DNA of 64,000 bases from Actinomycetes bacterium (GCA_025464025.1 JAODBP010000160.1:1-64000); one strand, 5' to 3'. Shown: positions 48,384 through 58,568, counted from the stretch's first letter. Made by a program: numbers and translations. Notes: a model not told the origin generated them from the letters alone.

Positions 48384-48860
48384 GTGGACCCGATCGCCGA
48401 GGCGCGCCGGCAGTGGGAGGCGCACGGCTGGGCCGAGGCCGCGCCGGGCATGGCCGCGGTCACCTCGGTGATGCGGGCCCAGCAGGTCTTCCTCGCCCGG
48501 GTCGACGAGCGGCTGGCCCCGTTCCAGCTCACGTTCGCCCGCTACGAGCTGCTGCGGCTGCTGGCCTTCACCCGCCACGGCGAGCTGCCGCTGGGCAAGC
48601 TCGGCGACCGCCTCCAGGTCCACGCCACGAGCATCACCAGCGCGGTCAACCGACTGGAGGGGCAGGGCTTCGTCGAGCGGCGGCCCCACCCCAGCGACCG
48701 GCGCACGACGCTGGCCGTGATCACCGACGCCGGCCGCGACGTCGTCGAGCAGGCGACCGAGGTGCTCAACGCCGAGGTCTTCACCGACATCGGGCTGGGG
48801 GAGCGGGAGGTCGCCCAGCTCTACCGGCTCCTGGAGAAGGCCCGGTCCCACCAGGGATGA
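48384..48860 (+). CDS. MarR-family transcriptional regulator
   Basis: A 158-residue winged-helix regulator. Typical marks are APFQLTFARYELLRLLAF, LPLGKLGDRLQVHATSITSAVNRLEGQGFVERRPHPSDRRTTLAVIT and the C-terminal dimer helices. TACCGT ends 8 nt before the GTG (leaderless). It lies 32 bp upstream of the icmF-type gene, with a perfect palindrome in the gap, so it probably represses that mutase until a CoA ester or related ligand is present. A polycistronic mRNA is also possible. Confidence 0.9.
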   Translation: MDPIAEARRQWEAHGWAEAAPGMAAVTSVMRAQQVFLARVDERLAPFQLTFARYELLRLLAFTRHGELPLGKLGDRLQVHATSITSAVNRLEGQGFVERRPHPSDRRTTLAVITDAGRDVVEQATEVLNAEVFTDIGLGEREVAQLYRLLEKARSHQG

Positions 48861-48867
48861 CCCGAAG

Positions 48868-48886
48868 TACTAGGACGTCCTAGTAT
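48868..48886. promoter_or_regulatory. Perfect 18-bp operator overlapping the icmF -10 element
   Basis: TACTAGGACGTCCTAGTA (48868-48885) is an exact palindrome. TAGTAT (48881-48886) overlaps its right end and lies 6 nt before the mutase ATG. A MarR dimer bound here would cover the promoter. It is the clearest operator in the window. Confidence 0.7.
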
Positions 48887-48892
48887 CGGGGC

Positions 48893-51800
48893 ATGACGGT
48901 GCGCTTCGTCACTGCGGCCAGCCTCTTCGACGGGCACGACGCGTCGATCAACATCATGCGGCGGCTGCTCCAGCGCCACGGGGTGGAGGTCGTGCACCTG
49001 GGCCACAACCGGTCGGTCGACGAGGTCGTCGCCGCCGTGGTGCAGGAGGACCCGCACGGCGTGGCGATCAGCTCCTACCAGGGCGGCCACGTCGAGTACT
49101 TCACGTACCTCGTCGACCGCCTGCGCGAGGAGGGCTACGGCCACGTCCAGGTGTACGGCGGGGGCGGCGGTGTCATCGTCCAGTCCGAGATCGAGGCCCT
49201 GCACGCCCACGGGGTGACGCGCATCTTCAGCCCCGACGACGGCCAGCGCATGGGCCTCGACGGGATGATCGCCTCGATGGTCGAGGGTGCGGGAACCGTG
49301 GAGCGTCCGCCGATCGACGGGCTCGACCGATCGTCGCCCCGGTGGCTGGCCCGCACGATCACCACGCTCGAGGAGGGTGGATCGACGGACCTCCCCGCGC
49401 TCGAGCACCCGGTGCTCGGCATCACGGGCACGGGTGGCTCGGGGAAGTCGTCCCTCACCGACGAGCTGCTCAACCGGTTGCGCCGCGACCAGGAGGACAA
49501 GCTCCGCATCGCCGTCCTCGCCGTCGACCCGACCCGGCGCAAGGGTGGCGGCGCCCTTCTGGGCGACCGCATCCGCATGAACAACATCGGCGGCGGCAGC
49601 GTGTTCTTCCGGTCGCTGGCCACCCGCACCGCCGGGAGCGAGGTGCCGGAGGCGCTGGCCGGTGCGATCGCCGCGTGCAAGGCCTGGGGCGCCGACGTCG
49701 TCATCGTCGAGACGCCGGGCATCGGCCAGGGCGACGCCGCCATCGTGCCGTTCGTCGACCACTCGCTGTACGTGATGACGCCCGAGTTCGGCGCCGCCTC
49801 GCAGCTCGAGAAGATCGACATGCTCGACTTCGCCGACGCCGTGGCCATCAACAAGTTCGACCGCCGGGCGGCGGCCGACGCGCTCCGCGACGTGCGCCGC
49901 CAGCTCGACCGCGAGCGGCCCGAGGTGCCGGTCTTCGGCACCATCGCCTCCCGGTTCAACGACGACGGGGTGACCGCCCTCTACCAGCACCTCCGCGAGC
50001 TGCTCGGGCTGCGGCCCGGCGTGCTCGAGCCGGTCGAGACCCGCACGTCGACGGGGTCGACGGTGATCGTGCCGCCGGCCCGCGAGCGCTACCTGGCCGA
50101 GGTGGCCGAGGCGGTGCGGGGCTACCACGCCGAGACCGCCGAGCGGGTCGCCGCCGCTCGGCGCCGCCAGCACCTGGGCACGGCGAAGGAGCTGCTCACC
50201 GACACGGCCGAGGTCGAGGGCCTGCTCGCCGACCTGGCCCCCGATCCGCTGCTGGAGGCGTGGCCGGCCATCGCGGAGGAGGCCCGCCAGCACACCCGCA
50301 CCTCGCAGTCGGGCACCGACGTGCCGCGGGTCGCCGTGCCCCGCTTCGGCGACGACGGCGAGCTGCTGCGGTTCCTGCGGGCCGAGCACCTGCCGGGTCG
50401 GTTCCCGTTCACGGCCGGCGTGTTCCCGCTCAAGCGGGAGGGTGAGGACCCGGCCCGCATGTTCGCCGGCGAGGGCGGCCCGGCGCGGACCAACCGCCGC
50501 TTCCACCTGCTGGCCGAGGGCCAACCCGCCACCCGGCTGTCGACGGCGTTCGACTCGGTGACGCTCTACGGCTTCGACCCCGACGAGCGACCCGACATCT
50601 ACGGCAAGGTCGGCAACTCCGGCGTCTCGATCGCCACCCTCGACGACATGGAGGTGCTGTTCGACGGCTTCGACCTGTGCGACCCCATGACCTCGGTCTC
50701 GATGACGATCAACGGCCCGGCCCCGACGATCCTCGCCATGTACCTGAACGCGGCGATCGACCAGCACCCCGAGCTCGAGCCGGCCGAGGTGCTGCGCCGG
50801 GTCCGGGGCACGGTGCAGGCCGACATCCTCAAGGAGGACCAGGGCCAGAACACCTGCATCTTCTCCACCGAGTTCTCGCTGCGCTGCATGGGCGACATCC
50901 AGGAGTGGTTCGTCGCCAACCAGGTGCGGAACTTCTACAGCGTCTCGATCTCCGGCTACCACATGGCCGAAGCCGGCGCGAACCCCATCAGCCAGCTCGC
51001 CTTCACGCTGGCCAACGGCCTCACCTACGTCGAGTCGTACCTGGCCCGGGGCATGGCCGTCGACGACTTCGCACCCAACCTCAGCTTCTTCTTCTCCAAC
51101 GGGATGGACCCCGAGTACACCGTGCTCGGTCGCGTCGCCCGCCGCATCTGGGCCGTGGCCCTGCGCGACCGCTACGGCGCCAACGAGCGGAGCCAGAAGC
51201 TGAAGTACCACGTGCAGACGTCGGGTCGGTCGCTGCACGCCCAGGAGATGTCGTTCAACGACATCCGCACCACGCTCCAGGCCCTGTGCGCCATCTACGA
51301 CAACGCCAACTCGCTGCACACCAACGCCTACGACGAGGCTGTCACCACGCCCACCGCCGAGTCGGTGCGCCGGGCCCTCGCCATCCAGCTCGTGATCAAC
51401 CGCGAGTGGGGCCTGGCCATGAACGAGAACCCGCTCCAGGGGAGCTTCGTGGTCGAGGAGCTCACCGACCTCGTCGAGGAGGCCGTGCTCACCGAGCTGG
51501 AGGCGATCAGCTCGCGGGGCGGCGTGCTCGGGGCCATGGAGACCGGCTACCAGCGGGGTCGGATCCAGGACGAGTCGATGCAGTACGAGCATGGCAAGCA
51601 CGACGGCTCGATCCCGATCGTGGGGGTCAACACCTTCCGGAACCCGAGCGGTGACGCCACACCCCAGGTGCTCGAGCTGGCCCGCTCCGACGACGCCGAG
51701 AAGCAGGACCAGCTCCGCCGCCTCCGCGACTTCCAGGCCCGCCACGCCGGCGAGCGGCCGGCCGCCATCGAGCGGCTCCAGCAGACCGCGCTCGACGGGG

Positions 51801-51904
51801 GCAACGTCTTCGCCGTCCTCATGGACGCCGTGCGCTCGTGCTCGCTGGGCCAGATCACCGACGCCCTCTTCGAGGTCGGCGGCCGCTACCGGAGGAACGT
51901 CTAG
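48893..51904 (+). CDS. icmF: Fused isobutyryl-CoA-type mutase (IcmF: B12 domain, MeaI GTPase, mutase)
   Basis: A 1003-residue fusion. Residues 1-130 are the cobalamin domain ([15 protein letters not shown] with the DxH base-off motif, [14 protein letters not shown]). About 170-420 is a MeaI/ArgK chaperone GTPase with GTGGSGKSS and AINKFDRR. The rest is the mutase barrel ([27 protein letters not shown] ... [14 protein letters not shown]). It isomerises an acyl-CoA such as isobutyryl- to butyryl-CoA or a close analogue, with adenosylcobalamin. It is somewhat shorter than described IcmF proteins (about 1,080-1,095 aa). Control by the upstream MarR is likely. Confidence 0.92.
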   Translation: MTVRFVTAASLFDGHDASINIMRRLLQRHGVEVVHLGHNRSVDEVVAAVVQEDPHGVAISSYQGGHVEYFTYLVDRLREEGYGHVQVYGGGGGVIVQSEIEALHAHGVTRIFSPDDGQRMGLDGMIASMVEGAGTVERPPIDGLDRSSPRWLARTITTLEEGGSTDLPALEHPVLGITGTGGSGKSSLTDELLNRLRRDQEDKLRIAVLAVDPTRRKGGGALLGDRIRMNNIGGGSVFFRSLATRTAGSEVPEALAGAIAACKAWGADVVIVETPGIGQGDAAIVPFVDHSLYVMTPEFGAASQLEKIDMLDFADAVAINKFDRRAAADALRDVRRQLDRERPEVPVFGTIASRFNDDGVTALYQHLRELLGLRPGVLEPVETRTSTGSTVIVPPARERYLAEVAEAVRGYHAETAERVAAARRRQHLGTAKELLTDTAEVEGLLADLAPDPLLEAWPAIAEEARQHTRTSQSGTDVPRVAVPRFGDDGELLRFLRAEHLPGRFPFTAGVFPLKREGEDPARMFAGEGGPARTNRRFHLLAEGQPATRLSTAFDSVTLYGFDPDERPDIYGKVGNSGVSIATLDDMEVLFDGFDLCDPMTSVSMTINGPAPTILAMYLNAAIDQHPELEPAEVLRRVRGTVQADILKEDQGQNTCIFSTEFSLRCMGDIQEWFVANQVRNFYSVSISGYHMAEAGANPISQLAFTLANGLTYVESYLARGMAVDDFAPNLSFFFSNGMDPEYTVLGRVARRIWAVALRDRYGANERSQKLKYHVQTSGRSLHAQEMSFNDIRTTLQALCAIYDNANSLHTNAYDEAVTTPTAESVRRALAIQLVINREWGLAMNENPLQGSFVVEELTDLVEEAVLTELEAISSRGGVLGAMETGYQRGRIQDESMQYEHGKHDGSIPIVGVNTFRNPSGDATPQVLELARSDDAEKQDQLRRLRDFQARHAGERPAAIERLQQTALDGGNVFAVLMDAVRSCSLGQITDALFEVGGRYRRNV

Positions 51905-51933
51905 ATCGCCTGCGGTCGGGGGACGAACCCAGC

Positions 51934-52773
51934 ATGACCCGTCTGCCCGACCAGCTGACCGCGACCATCGAGGGGTTGGCCCCGCTCGACCGGGTCGGCG
52001 AACCGGTCGCCGTCGCGGTCCGGGCTGCCGTGCCACATGGCGGCACGAAGGACCTGCTGAGCGGGACGTGGCTGGGCCACCCGTTGCATCCGGTCCTCAC
52101 CAGCGTGCCGATCGGGGCGTGGGTCACGGCCGGCATCCTCGACCTGGTGGGCAGCCCGGCTGCCGACGGCGCCATCGCCGTCGGCCTCGCGGCCGTGCCG
52201 GCGACCGCCGCCGCCGGCCTGGCCGACTGGTCCGACCTGCAGGGCGAGACCCAGCGGGTCGGTGTCGTGCACGGGGCGGCGAACGTCACCGCCTCGCTGC
52301 TCTACCTCCTGTCGCTCCGCGCCCGCCGGCGCGGTCACCGGGGGCGCGGCCGGGCGCTGGGGTTCCTCGGCCTCGCCGCCGTCGGGGCCGGCGGCTTCCT
52401 CGGTGGCCACCTGACCTTCCGCCGGGGCGTCGGCGTCGACCACACGTTCGACCGGTCGGGCCCCGACGACTGGACCGACGTGGCCGGGAGCGACGAGCTG
52501 GCCGACGGGTCGTCGTTCGTGGCCCGGGCCGGCGACGACGACGTCCTCCTGGTCCGCCGGGGTGCGCACGTCGACGCCATCTCCGATCGGTGCACCCACC
52601 TGTCGGGGCCGCTGCACGATGGACGGGTCGAGGACGGGTGCGTCACCTGCCCCTGGCACCAGAGCACCTTCCGGCTCGACGACGGCTCGGTCGTCCACGG
52701 CCCGGCGACGGCGCCGCAGCCGCGGTACGAGGTGCGCGAGGCCGATGGTCGGCTGCTCGTGCGCCGAGCCTGA
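51934..52773 (+). CDS. DUF2231 membrane protein fused to Rieske iron-sulfur domain
   Basis: A 279-residue protein. The first 170 residues are a DUF2231 membrane domain (LSGTWLGHPLHPVLTSVPIGAWVTAGILDLVG and two or three more helices, with HPLHP). The last 100 residues are a Rieske domain with CTHLSGPLHDG and CPWHQSTF (CxH...CxxH), holding a 2Fe-2S cluster. A membrane electron-transfer role is likely. It starts 29 bp after icmF and might share its mRNA. It ends 17 bp before the convergent GGDEF-EAL gene. Confidence 0.88.
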   Translation: MTRLPDQLTATIEGLAPLDRVGEPVAVAVRAAVPHGGTKDLLSGTWLGHPLHPVLTSVPIGAWVTAGILDLVGSPAADGAIAVGLAAVPATAAAGLADWSDLQGETQRVGVVHGAANVTASLLYLLSLRARRRGHRGRGRALGFLGLAAVGAGGFLGGHLTFRRGVGVDHTFDRSGPDDWTDVAGSDELADGSSFVARAGDDDVLLVRRGAHVDAISDRCTHLSGPLHDGRVEDGCVTCPWHQSTFRLDDGSVVHGPATAPQPRYEVREADGRLLVRRA

Positions 52774-52790
52774 GTGCCGCCGCGGAACGT

Positions 52791-55004
52791 CTACGCGCAG
52801 GAGCGGAGCCGGTCGGCGAGCGGTCCGGGCCGGGCGAAGAGGTAGCCCTGGGCGGCACCGCAGCCGAGCTGGCGAAGCAGCTCGAGCTGCTCGGTGGTCT
52901 CGACGCCCTCCGCTACGACGTCGAGGTGCAGGGCCTCGGCGAGGGTCACGATGGTCGCGGCGATGGCGTAGCCGTCGACGCTGGTGAGCCGCTCGACGAA
53001 GCACCGGTCGATCTTGAGGATGTCGATCGGCAGCGAGGCGACCTGGCCGAGGGAGGAGAACCCGGTCCCGAAGTCGTCGATCGCGATCTGCACGCCGCGG
53101 CGCCGAAGGTTGGCCAGGAGGTCGGTGACCACGACGGGGTCCTCGACGAGCGCCGACTCGGTGATCTCGAGCGTGAGCCGGCCCGGCGCCAGCCCACACC
53201 GCAGGGCCTCGTCCACCACGCAGGCGAACGACGCGGAGAGCTGGCGGGCCGAAACGTTCACGGCCACGCCGACGTGGGTCGGCAGCAGGAGCGCGTCCCG
53301 GCACGCGGTTCGGAGCACGGAGCGGCCGATGTCGACGATCGCCCCGGTCGCCTCGGCGAGCGGCACCCACTCGAGCGGAGCGATGAGCTCGCCGTCACGG
53401 CGCCAGCGGGCCAGTGCCTCCACGCCCACGAGGTCGAGGGTGTGCAGGTCGATGACCGGTTGGTAGTGGACCTCGATCTCTCCGAGCTCGGCGGCCCGCC
53501 CGAGGGCCCGCTCCGTCTCGAGGCGGTGGAGGAGCTGCTCCCGGACGGCCGGGCTGAACACGGCCACCGAACCGGCGGCCCGGTCCTTGGCGCAGTACAT
53601 GGCGGTGTCGGCGTCCCGGAGGAGCGAATCCGCCGTGTCGCCGTCACCGGCCACCACGACGCCGGCGCAGGCCGTCATGGTGATCGACGTGCCGGCACAC
53701 GCGAGGGGCCGGTTGAGCGCGACCTGAAGTGCACGAGCGACCTCGGTCGCGCCCTGCTCGTCGGTCGATCCGCAAACGACGACGAACTCGTCACCTCCGA
53801 ACCGGCACACGGTGCCGGAACCTCCGGCGGCGGCGACGAGCCGATCGGCCATCTCCACCAGGACCAGGTCGCCGACGGCGTGGCCGAGCGCGTCGTTCAG
53901 GTCCTTGAAGCCGTCGAGGTCGAGGAAGACGACGGCCGTGCCGGCGTCGAGCTCGAGCGCTTCCTCGAGGCGGGCGCGGAGGAGCGCCCGGTTCGGCAGG
54001 CCGGTGAGCTCGTCGTGGAGGGCTCGTCGCTCGGCGTCGCGCTCGGCGGAGGCCCGATCGACCCACGCGCCCAGGAGCTGGGCGATCGTCTCCACGAACG
54101 GCCGATCATGCCCATGTTCTGGTCCACCGACCACCACCTGCCCGATGCGCCCGCGGTGCCCGACGACGGGGTGCGCCCAGCCGGGTCCGACGTGGTCGGC
54201 GTCGCCGTCGAGCGCGACGACGCAAGAGGTGGCCAGCACCGACTCGACGGTCTCGACGACGTGGGCGAGGAGGTGCTCGACCTCGCGCTCACCCAGCGCC
54301 AGCTCGCCGAGGCGGGCGATGGCCGCCTGCTCCCGGTGGAAGCGCAACTGGCGGTCGATCTCCGCGGTCCGTCGATGGACCAGCACCAGTTGCAGGACGA
54401 CGAGCTGCGGGATCGTCCAGCAGCCGGTGAGGAGCTCGGCCACCACCGGGTCACCGACGACGAGCGTCGCCGTGGCGGTCACCAGGCCGAGGCCGGTGCC
54501 GGCGAGGAGCGCGGTTCGTTCGAACGGCTGGGCCACCCGGCTGGCGAGGAGCGTGGCCTGGGTGAGCAGGAGCAGGAGCGCGGGGACCGCCGTCACGCCG
54601 ACCAGGGGCCCGTAGCGCGGGAGGCCATCGACGACCTGGTGGGCGTAGACCAGGTCGGTGGTGACCCAGAGGGCGATGCGGCCGACCACCAGCACCAGGA
54701 ACAGCGGCCCGACCACTCGCGGGAGCCGTTGACCGGTGAACGCGCTGATGGAGCCGAGCATGCAGACGAGCACGACCGACAACGCGACCGTGCGGACGAG
54801 CAGCGCGGCCTCCGTCGGATGGCGGAGGACGACGACGTTCCCGATGAGCACGACTGCCATCGCCGCGGAGGACACGCCGAACCAGGCCGGCCAGGCGTCG
54901 TGACGCCGGCGGAACCAGCTGCCGAGACGGGTGAAGGCGAGGTGCACCCCGACGCCGGCGGCGACGAGCTGCAGGTCGAGCGCGGCGGCGGGGACGCGGA
55001 TCAC
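52791..55004 (-). CDS. Membrane GGDEF-EAL protein (c-di-GMP turnover)
   Basis: A 737-residue protein. About six hydrophobic helices fill the first 200 residues, then a GAF-like stretch (LLAHVVETVESVLATSCVVAL), a GGDEF domain from about 310 with HDELTGLPNRALL, FLDLDGFKDLND and the intact FGGDEF, and an EAL domain from about 480 with VGVEALARW, NVSARQL, DDFGTGFSSL and DILKIDRCFV. Both c-di-GMP synthesis and breakdown motifs look intact, so net activity depends on the signal. The GTG start is at the first membrane helix. Confidence 0.93.
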   Translation of the reverse strand: MIRVPAAALDLQLVAAGVGVHLAFTRLGSWFRRRHDAWPAWFGVSSAAMAVVLIGNVVVLRHPTEAALLVRTVALSVVLVCMLGSISAFTGQRLPRVVGPLFLVLVVGRIALWVTTDLVYAHQVVDGLPRYGPLVGVTAVPALLLLLTQATLLASRVAQPFERTALLAGTGLGLVTATATLVVGDPVVAELLTGCWTIPQLVVLQLVLVHRRTAEIDRQLRFHREQAAIARLGELALGEREVEHLLAHVVETVESVLATSCVVALDGDADHVGPGWAHPVVGHRGRIGQVVVGGPEHGHDRPFVETIAQLLGAWVDRASAERDAERRALHDELTGLPNRALLRARLEEALELDAGTAVVFLDLDGFKDLNDALGHAVGDLVLVEMADRLVAAAGGSGTVCRFGGDEFVVVCGSTDEQGATEVARALQVALNRPLACAGTSITMTACAGVVVAGDGDTADSLLRDADTAMYCAKDRAAGSVAVFSPAVREQLLHRLETERALGRAAELGEIEVHYQPVIDLHTLDLVGVEALARWRRDGELIAPLEWVPLAEATGAIVDIGRSVLRTACRDALLLPTHVGVAVNVSARQLSASFACVVDEALRCGLAPGRLTLEITESALVEDPVVVTDLLANLRRRGVQIAIDDFGTGFSSLGQVASLPIDILKIDRCFVERLTSVDGYAIAATIVTLAEALHLDVVAEGVETTEQLELLRQLGCGAAQGYLFARPGPLADRLRSCA

Positions 55005-55172
55005 GACGCCTGGTCGGTCGCCGTCGGCCCGGCTGGAGGTCCGATGCCGGACTCGGGCGGTTCGGCCACTCGATCGGGATGGTTCGTCACGTCGGGCAGA
55101 AGGGCGGACCGTCGCCTCCGTCGGGAGGGACCGTCTCTCGTCCGGCGATGCGGCGTAGGTGAAGGTGCAGCC

Positions 55173-55817
55173 ATGCGCCCGCTCGCCTCCACCGCATCAC
55201 GCGCCGTCGTCGTCGATGACCTCGACCTGGTCTGCGGAGGGCTCACCCTCCTGCTCCGCCAGGCCGGCGCGTCCACGGTCGACGCGCTCCCGTCGGCGAC
55301 GGCGGCTCGGTCCATCGACGTCGACCGGTGCGACATCGTGCTGATCGGCCCCCACCTGGCTGGGCCCGCCAGCCAGCTCGTGGCCGGGCTCCGCACCCGG
55401 GGCTTCGCCGGTGTCGCCATCCACTTGGCGTCCGTGGTGGCGCGTCCTGAGTTCGTCGACCTGCTCCGGAGCGGCGTCGATGCGATCGTCCCGTTCACCA
55501 TCGATCACGCCGAGCTGACCGAGGTGCTCCGCCGCACGCTGGCGGGCGAGCGGGTCTTCGACGGGGTCTCCCTCGAGGCGGTGCGTCCGGCGTTGGCGGT
55601 CGACCGGCACGCGTCCGACATGTCCCCCCGGGAGCGTCAGGTCCTCGCCCTGCTCGCCACGAGGCGCACGATGGCCGAGATCGCCGCCGAGCTGTACGTC
55701 AGCGTCGGCACGATCAAGTGCCACGCCTCGAACGTCTACGCCAAGCTCGGCGTCCGGTCCCGGGCCGAGGCCGTCGACCGGGCCTTTGCCCGCCGCGTCC
55801 TCGAGGTGGTCGTCTAG
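55173..55817 (+). CDS. LuxR-type regulator with degenerate receiver domain
   Basis: A 214-residue protein built like a NarL response regulator: an N-terminal receiver-like domain (VVVDDLDLVCGGLTLLLRQAG) and a C-terminal HTH (MSPRERQVLALLATRRTMAEIAAELYVSVGTIKCHASNVYAKLGV). The acidic pair D15-D16 is kept, but the phosphoacceptor Asp is replaced by G59 (DIVLIGPHLAG) and the conserved Lys by Phe (AIVPFTID). So it should act without normal phosphorylation, perhaps by ligand or protein contact. GAAGG precedes the ATG by 7 nt. Confidence 0.86.
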   Translation: MRPLASTASRAVVVDDLDLVCGGLTLLLRQAGASTVDALPSATAARSIDVDRCDIVLIGPHLAGPASQLVAGLRTRGFAGVAIHLASVVARPEFVDLLRSGVDAIVPFTIDHAELTEVLRRTLAGERVFDGVSLEAVRPALAVDRHASDMSPRERQVLALLATRRTMAEIAAELYVSVGTIKCHASNVYAKLGVRSRAEAVDRAFARRVLEVVV

Positions 55818-55832
55818 CCTCCGCTCGACCCG

Positions 55833-56918
55833 TTGGGTCCCGAAGGGCGCAGAAGGGGTCGGGGGACGGCAGCAACGACGTTGGACCGGGTCGGCGAGGA
55901 GCTCTGCGCCGTCGTTCGGCGGATCCGTGATGCTTCCTGCGTCCTCGTCTCGCTCCCGAGTGGTCGAGTGACCGCGGTGAGCGCGTCCGTGGCGCCGTTG
56001 CTGGGTGTCGACGCCAGCGACGTGCTCGACCGACCGGTCTCCAAGCTGCTCCGCGGGCTCTGGCGCAGCGAGCCCATGCGGCTCCTGATCGGCGAGGTCC
56101 AGACCGGCTTCGCCAGCACGACCACCCTCCGGGTGGCCAACGGCAAGCTCGTCGACTGCGCGGTGGCCGTTCGGCACCTCCGCACGCCGTTCCACCGCTG
56201 GGTGTTCATCATGCTCGACGCCGACGGCCTGACCTCGGCCGGCGGCGCGCTCCTGCGCCACGTCGACGACGCCGACATCGTGATCGGGGTCGGCAACGGC
56301 AACGGCGGCATCGACGACGTGAGCGCCAACGTCGCCCGGCTCCTCGGGTACGACGCCGCCACCTTCTCCAGCCGCACGGTCGCCGGGGTCATCCACGCCG
56401 ACGACTACCCGAACTTCTTGGCCGCGGCGTCGAACGCAGTGACGCTCGGCCACACCACCTCGCTCCGCCTCCGGCTCCGCCACGCCGACGGCCGGTGGGT
56501 CCCGCTCCGGCTGTTCCTGGCGCTGATGGGCGCGGAGGGGACGGCTCGTCTCACCTTCGTGCTCGTGCCCGACCTCCCGTCGGACGACGACGGGTCCGAC
56601 CCGGCGGACGGGCTGCGCCTCGAAGAGGTCGAGCAGCGCCTTCGCCGGATCGCCCTGGAGATCGCCGCCCTCGGGCTCGCCGAGGGGCTGACGCCGGGGA
56701 TGGCGTCCGAGGTGGCCCAGGCGCTCGGCCAGCTCTCCCCGAAGCGGCAGGAGATCGTTGCCCGCCTGCAGTCCGGTGAGCGGGTCCCGACGATCTCGGA
56801 GCAGATGTTCCTCAGCCAGAGCACCATCCGGAACCACCTGTCCGCCACGTTCCGCCACTTCGGGGTGACGTCGCAGGAGGAGCTGGTCCGCCTGCTCCGG
56901 GGTGGTCCGAGACCGTGA
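55833..56918 (+). CDS. PAS-domain LuxR-type transcriptional regulator
   Basis: A 361-residue protein. Two PAS-like domains are suggested: residues of about 30-130 (VLVSLPSGRVTAVSASVAPLLGVDASDVLDRPVSKLL) and 140-250 (IDDVSANVARLLGYDAATFSSRTVAGVIHADDYPNFL). The C-terminus is a LuxR HTH (LSPKRQEIVARLQSGERVPTISEQMFLSQSTIRNHLSATFRHFGV). It senses a small molecule or redox state and binds DNA. No ATG or GTG start fits; TTG at the chosen position or at 55881 must be used. It begins 15 bp after the pseudo-receiver LuxR gene. Confidence 0.82.
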   Translation: MGPEGRRRGRGTAATTLDRVGEELCAVVRRIRDASCVLVSLPSGRVTAVSASVAPLLGVDASDVLDRPVSKLLRGLWRSEPMRLLIGEVQTGFASTTTLRVANGKLVDCAVAVRHLRTPFHRWVFIMLDADGLTSAGGALLRHVDDADIVIGVGNGNGGIDDVSANVARLLGYDAATFSSRTVAGVIHADDYPNFLAAASNAVTLGHTTSLRLRLRHADGRWVPLRLFLALMGAEGTARLTFVLVPDLPSDDDGSDPADGLRLEEVEQRLRRIALEIAALGLAEGLTPGMASEVAQALGQLSPKRQEIVARLQSGERVPTISEQMFLSQSTIRNHLSATFRHFGVTSQEELVRLLRGGPRP

Positions 56919-56934
56919 GCTGAGGGTCGCCCGT

Positions 56935-56963
56935 CGCGGCCCGCCGCCCAGTGGCGGGCCGCG
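56935..56963. terminator. Hairpin terminator between PAS-LuxR and chemoreceptor genes
   Basis: CGCGGCCCGCC (56935-56945) pairs perfectly with GGCGGGCCGCG (56953-56963) around a 7-nt loop. It sits between two convergent stops and has no U tract. Confidence 0.55.
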
Positions 56964-56975
56964 TCCGGGTGATCG

Positions 56976-58568
56976 TTACGCCGCGACGACGAACTGCGAG
57001 ACGAGGCGCCGCAGCTCGTCGGCCATGCGGGCGAGGTCGCCGGCGGCGGTGAGGGTGTTGGCGGCACCGCTGGAGGTGTCCTCGGCGGCCTGGGCCACGT
57101 TGGTCACGTTGCGGGCGATCTCGGTGGCGCCGGTCGCCGCCTCGCTCACCGAGCGGCCGATCTCGTTGGTGGTGGCCGACTGCTCCTCGACCGCCGAGGC
57201 GATGGTCGCCTGGATCTCGTTGATCCGACCGATGACGTCGGTGATCTCGCCGATGGCGTCGGCGGCGGCCTGGGCGTCGCCCTGGATGGCGGTGACGCGG
57301 GACGCGATGTTCTCGGTGGCCTCGGCGGTCTGCTTGGCCAGCTCCTTGACCTCGTTGGCGACGACGGCGAAGCCCGTGCCGGCCTCGCCGGCGCGGGCGG
57401 CCTCGATGGTGGCGTTGAGGGCGAGGAGGTTGGTCTGTTCGGCGATCGAGGTGATGACCTTGATGACCTCGCCGATCTCGGCCGACGACGCGCCCAGCTT
57501 GTCGACGGTGTCGGACGTGACCCGGGCCGCGGCGACGGCCTCGCCGGCCACCCGTGCCGCCTCGGTCGCCGACCCGGCGATCTCGTTGATCGACGCCCCC
57601 ATCTCCTCGGCACCGGCCGCGACGGTCCCGACGTTGGCCGACACCTGCTCGGCGGCGGCCGCCGCCGTGGTCGACTGCGCCGACGTCTCCTCGGCCGACG
57701 CGCCGAGCTGCTGCGACACGGCCGACAGCTCCTCGGACGAGCTGGCCAGCGTCGTGGCGTTGTCGCCGATGGCCCGGATCACGGTCGCGGTTCGCTCGAG
57801 CATCCGGTCGAGGGCGGCCCCCGCCTGCCCGACCTCGTCCTTGGTCGCCAGGCCGAGGCGGATCGTCAGGTCACCGTCGGCGGCGCGGCGCAGGACGTCG
57901 ACGGTGCGGCGCAGCGGCGTGGCGATCAGCTTGGCGAGGAGGAGCCCGAGCGCCATGGCCACCAGCAGGGCGAATGCCAGCAGGGCGACGGTGGTGGCGC
58001 GCGCCCTGCCGTACCGGGCGGTGGCGTCCCGCTCGGTCCGGCTTGCGGCGGCCTGCTCGATGGCGTCGAGGGACTTCACGGCGGCGCTGAGGGCGTCGAA
58101 GTGGGGCTGGGCCTCGGCGATGGCGGTCGTGAGGGCGCCGAGGTCCTTGGCCTTGGCGGCCGCCTCGGCCTGGTCGAGGGTGTCGAGGTACGAGGCCCAG
58201 CCGTCTTCGAACGTGGCGAGGTCCTTCTCCCGACCGGTGAGGTCGCTCGTCTTGTACTCGGCGACGGCCTTGGCGACCTCGTCCTTCGACTCGGTGAGCT
58301 TCTCGGCGGCGGTCGCCTCGGCATCGGCCGAGTTCGAGACGTATTCGGTGAGGAGGTAGACCCGGGCCCGGTAGATGTGCTTCTGCACCCGGCCGAGCGC
58401 GCTGATCGGCAGGACGTTCTCCCGGTACATCTGGGACGACGCCTGGTTGATCTCGCCCATGTCGCGGACGGCGGTGATCCCCAGGGCGCCCGTCAGGGCG
58501 ACCACCACGAGGAAGCCGGCGAGGATCTTCGTCCTCACGCTCTTCACGTTGCCCAGCAGCTTGCCCAC
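56976..58568 (-). CDS. Methyl-accepting chemotaxis protein
   Basis: A 530-residue chemoreceptor. It has an N-terminal membrane helix ([18 protein letters not shown]), a four-helix sensor (residues of about 40-190, MCP-signal 4HB type), a second membrane helix ([21 protein letters not shown]), a HAMP domain and a long signalling coiled coil. The hairpin tip [44 protein letters not shown] is highly conserved and contacts CheA/CheW. So the cell is probably motile or uses Che-like signalling, although no other che gene is here. GTG is preceded by GGAGGAA. Confidence 0.94.
   Translation of the reverse strand: MGKLLGNVKSVRTKILAGFLVVVALTGALGITAVRDMGEINQASSQMYRENVLPISALGRVQKHIYRARVYLLTEYVSNSADAEATAAEKLTESKDEVAKAVAEYKTSDLTGREKDLATFEDGWASYLDTLDQAEAAAKAKDLGALTTAIAEAQPHFDALSAAVKSLDAIEQAAASRTERDATARYGRARATTVALLAFALLVAMALGLLLAKLIATPLRRTVDVLRRAADGDLTIRLGLATKDEVGQAGAALDRMLERTATVIRAIGDNATTLASSSEELSAVSQQLGASAEETSAQSTTAAAAAEQVSANVGTVAAGAEEMGASINEIAGSATEAARVAGEAVAAARVTSDTVDKLGASSAEIGEVIKVITSIAEQTNLLALNATIEAARAGEAGTGFAVVANEVKELAKQTAEATENIASRVTAIQGDAQAAADAIGEITDVIGRINEIQATIASAVEEQSATTNEIGRSVSEAATGATEIARNVTNVAQAAEDTSSGAANTLTAAGDLARMADELRRLVSQFVVAA

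Noticed and set aside
51591..55172. Extension of the LuxR gene upstream to a 1,408-codon frame
   Set aside because: It overlaps IcmF, the Rieske protein and the GGDEF-EAL gene and is low-complexity; the ATG at 55173 has a ribosome site and starts the domain.
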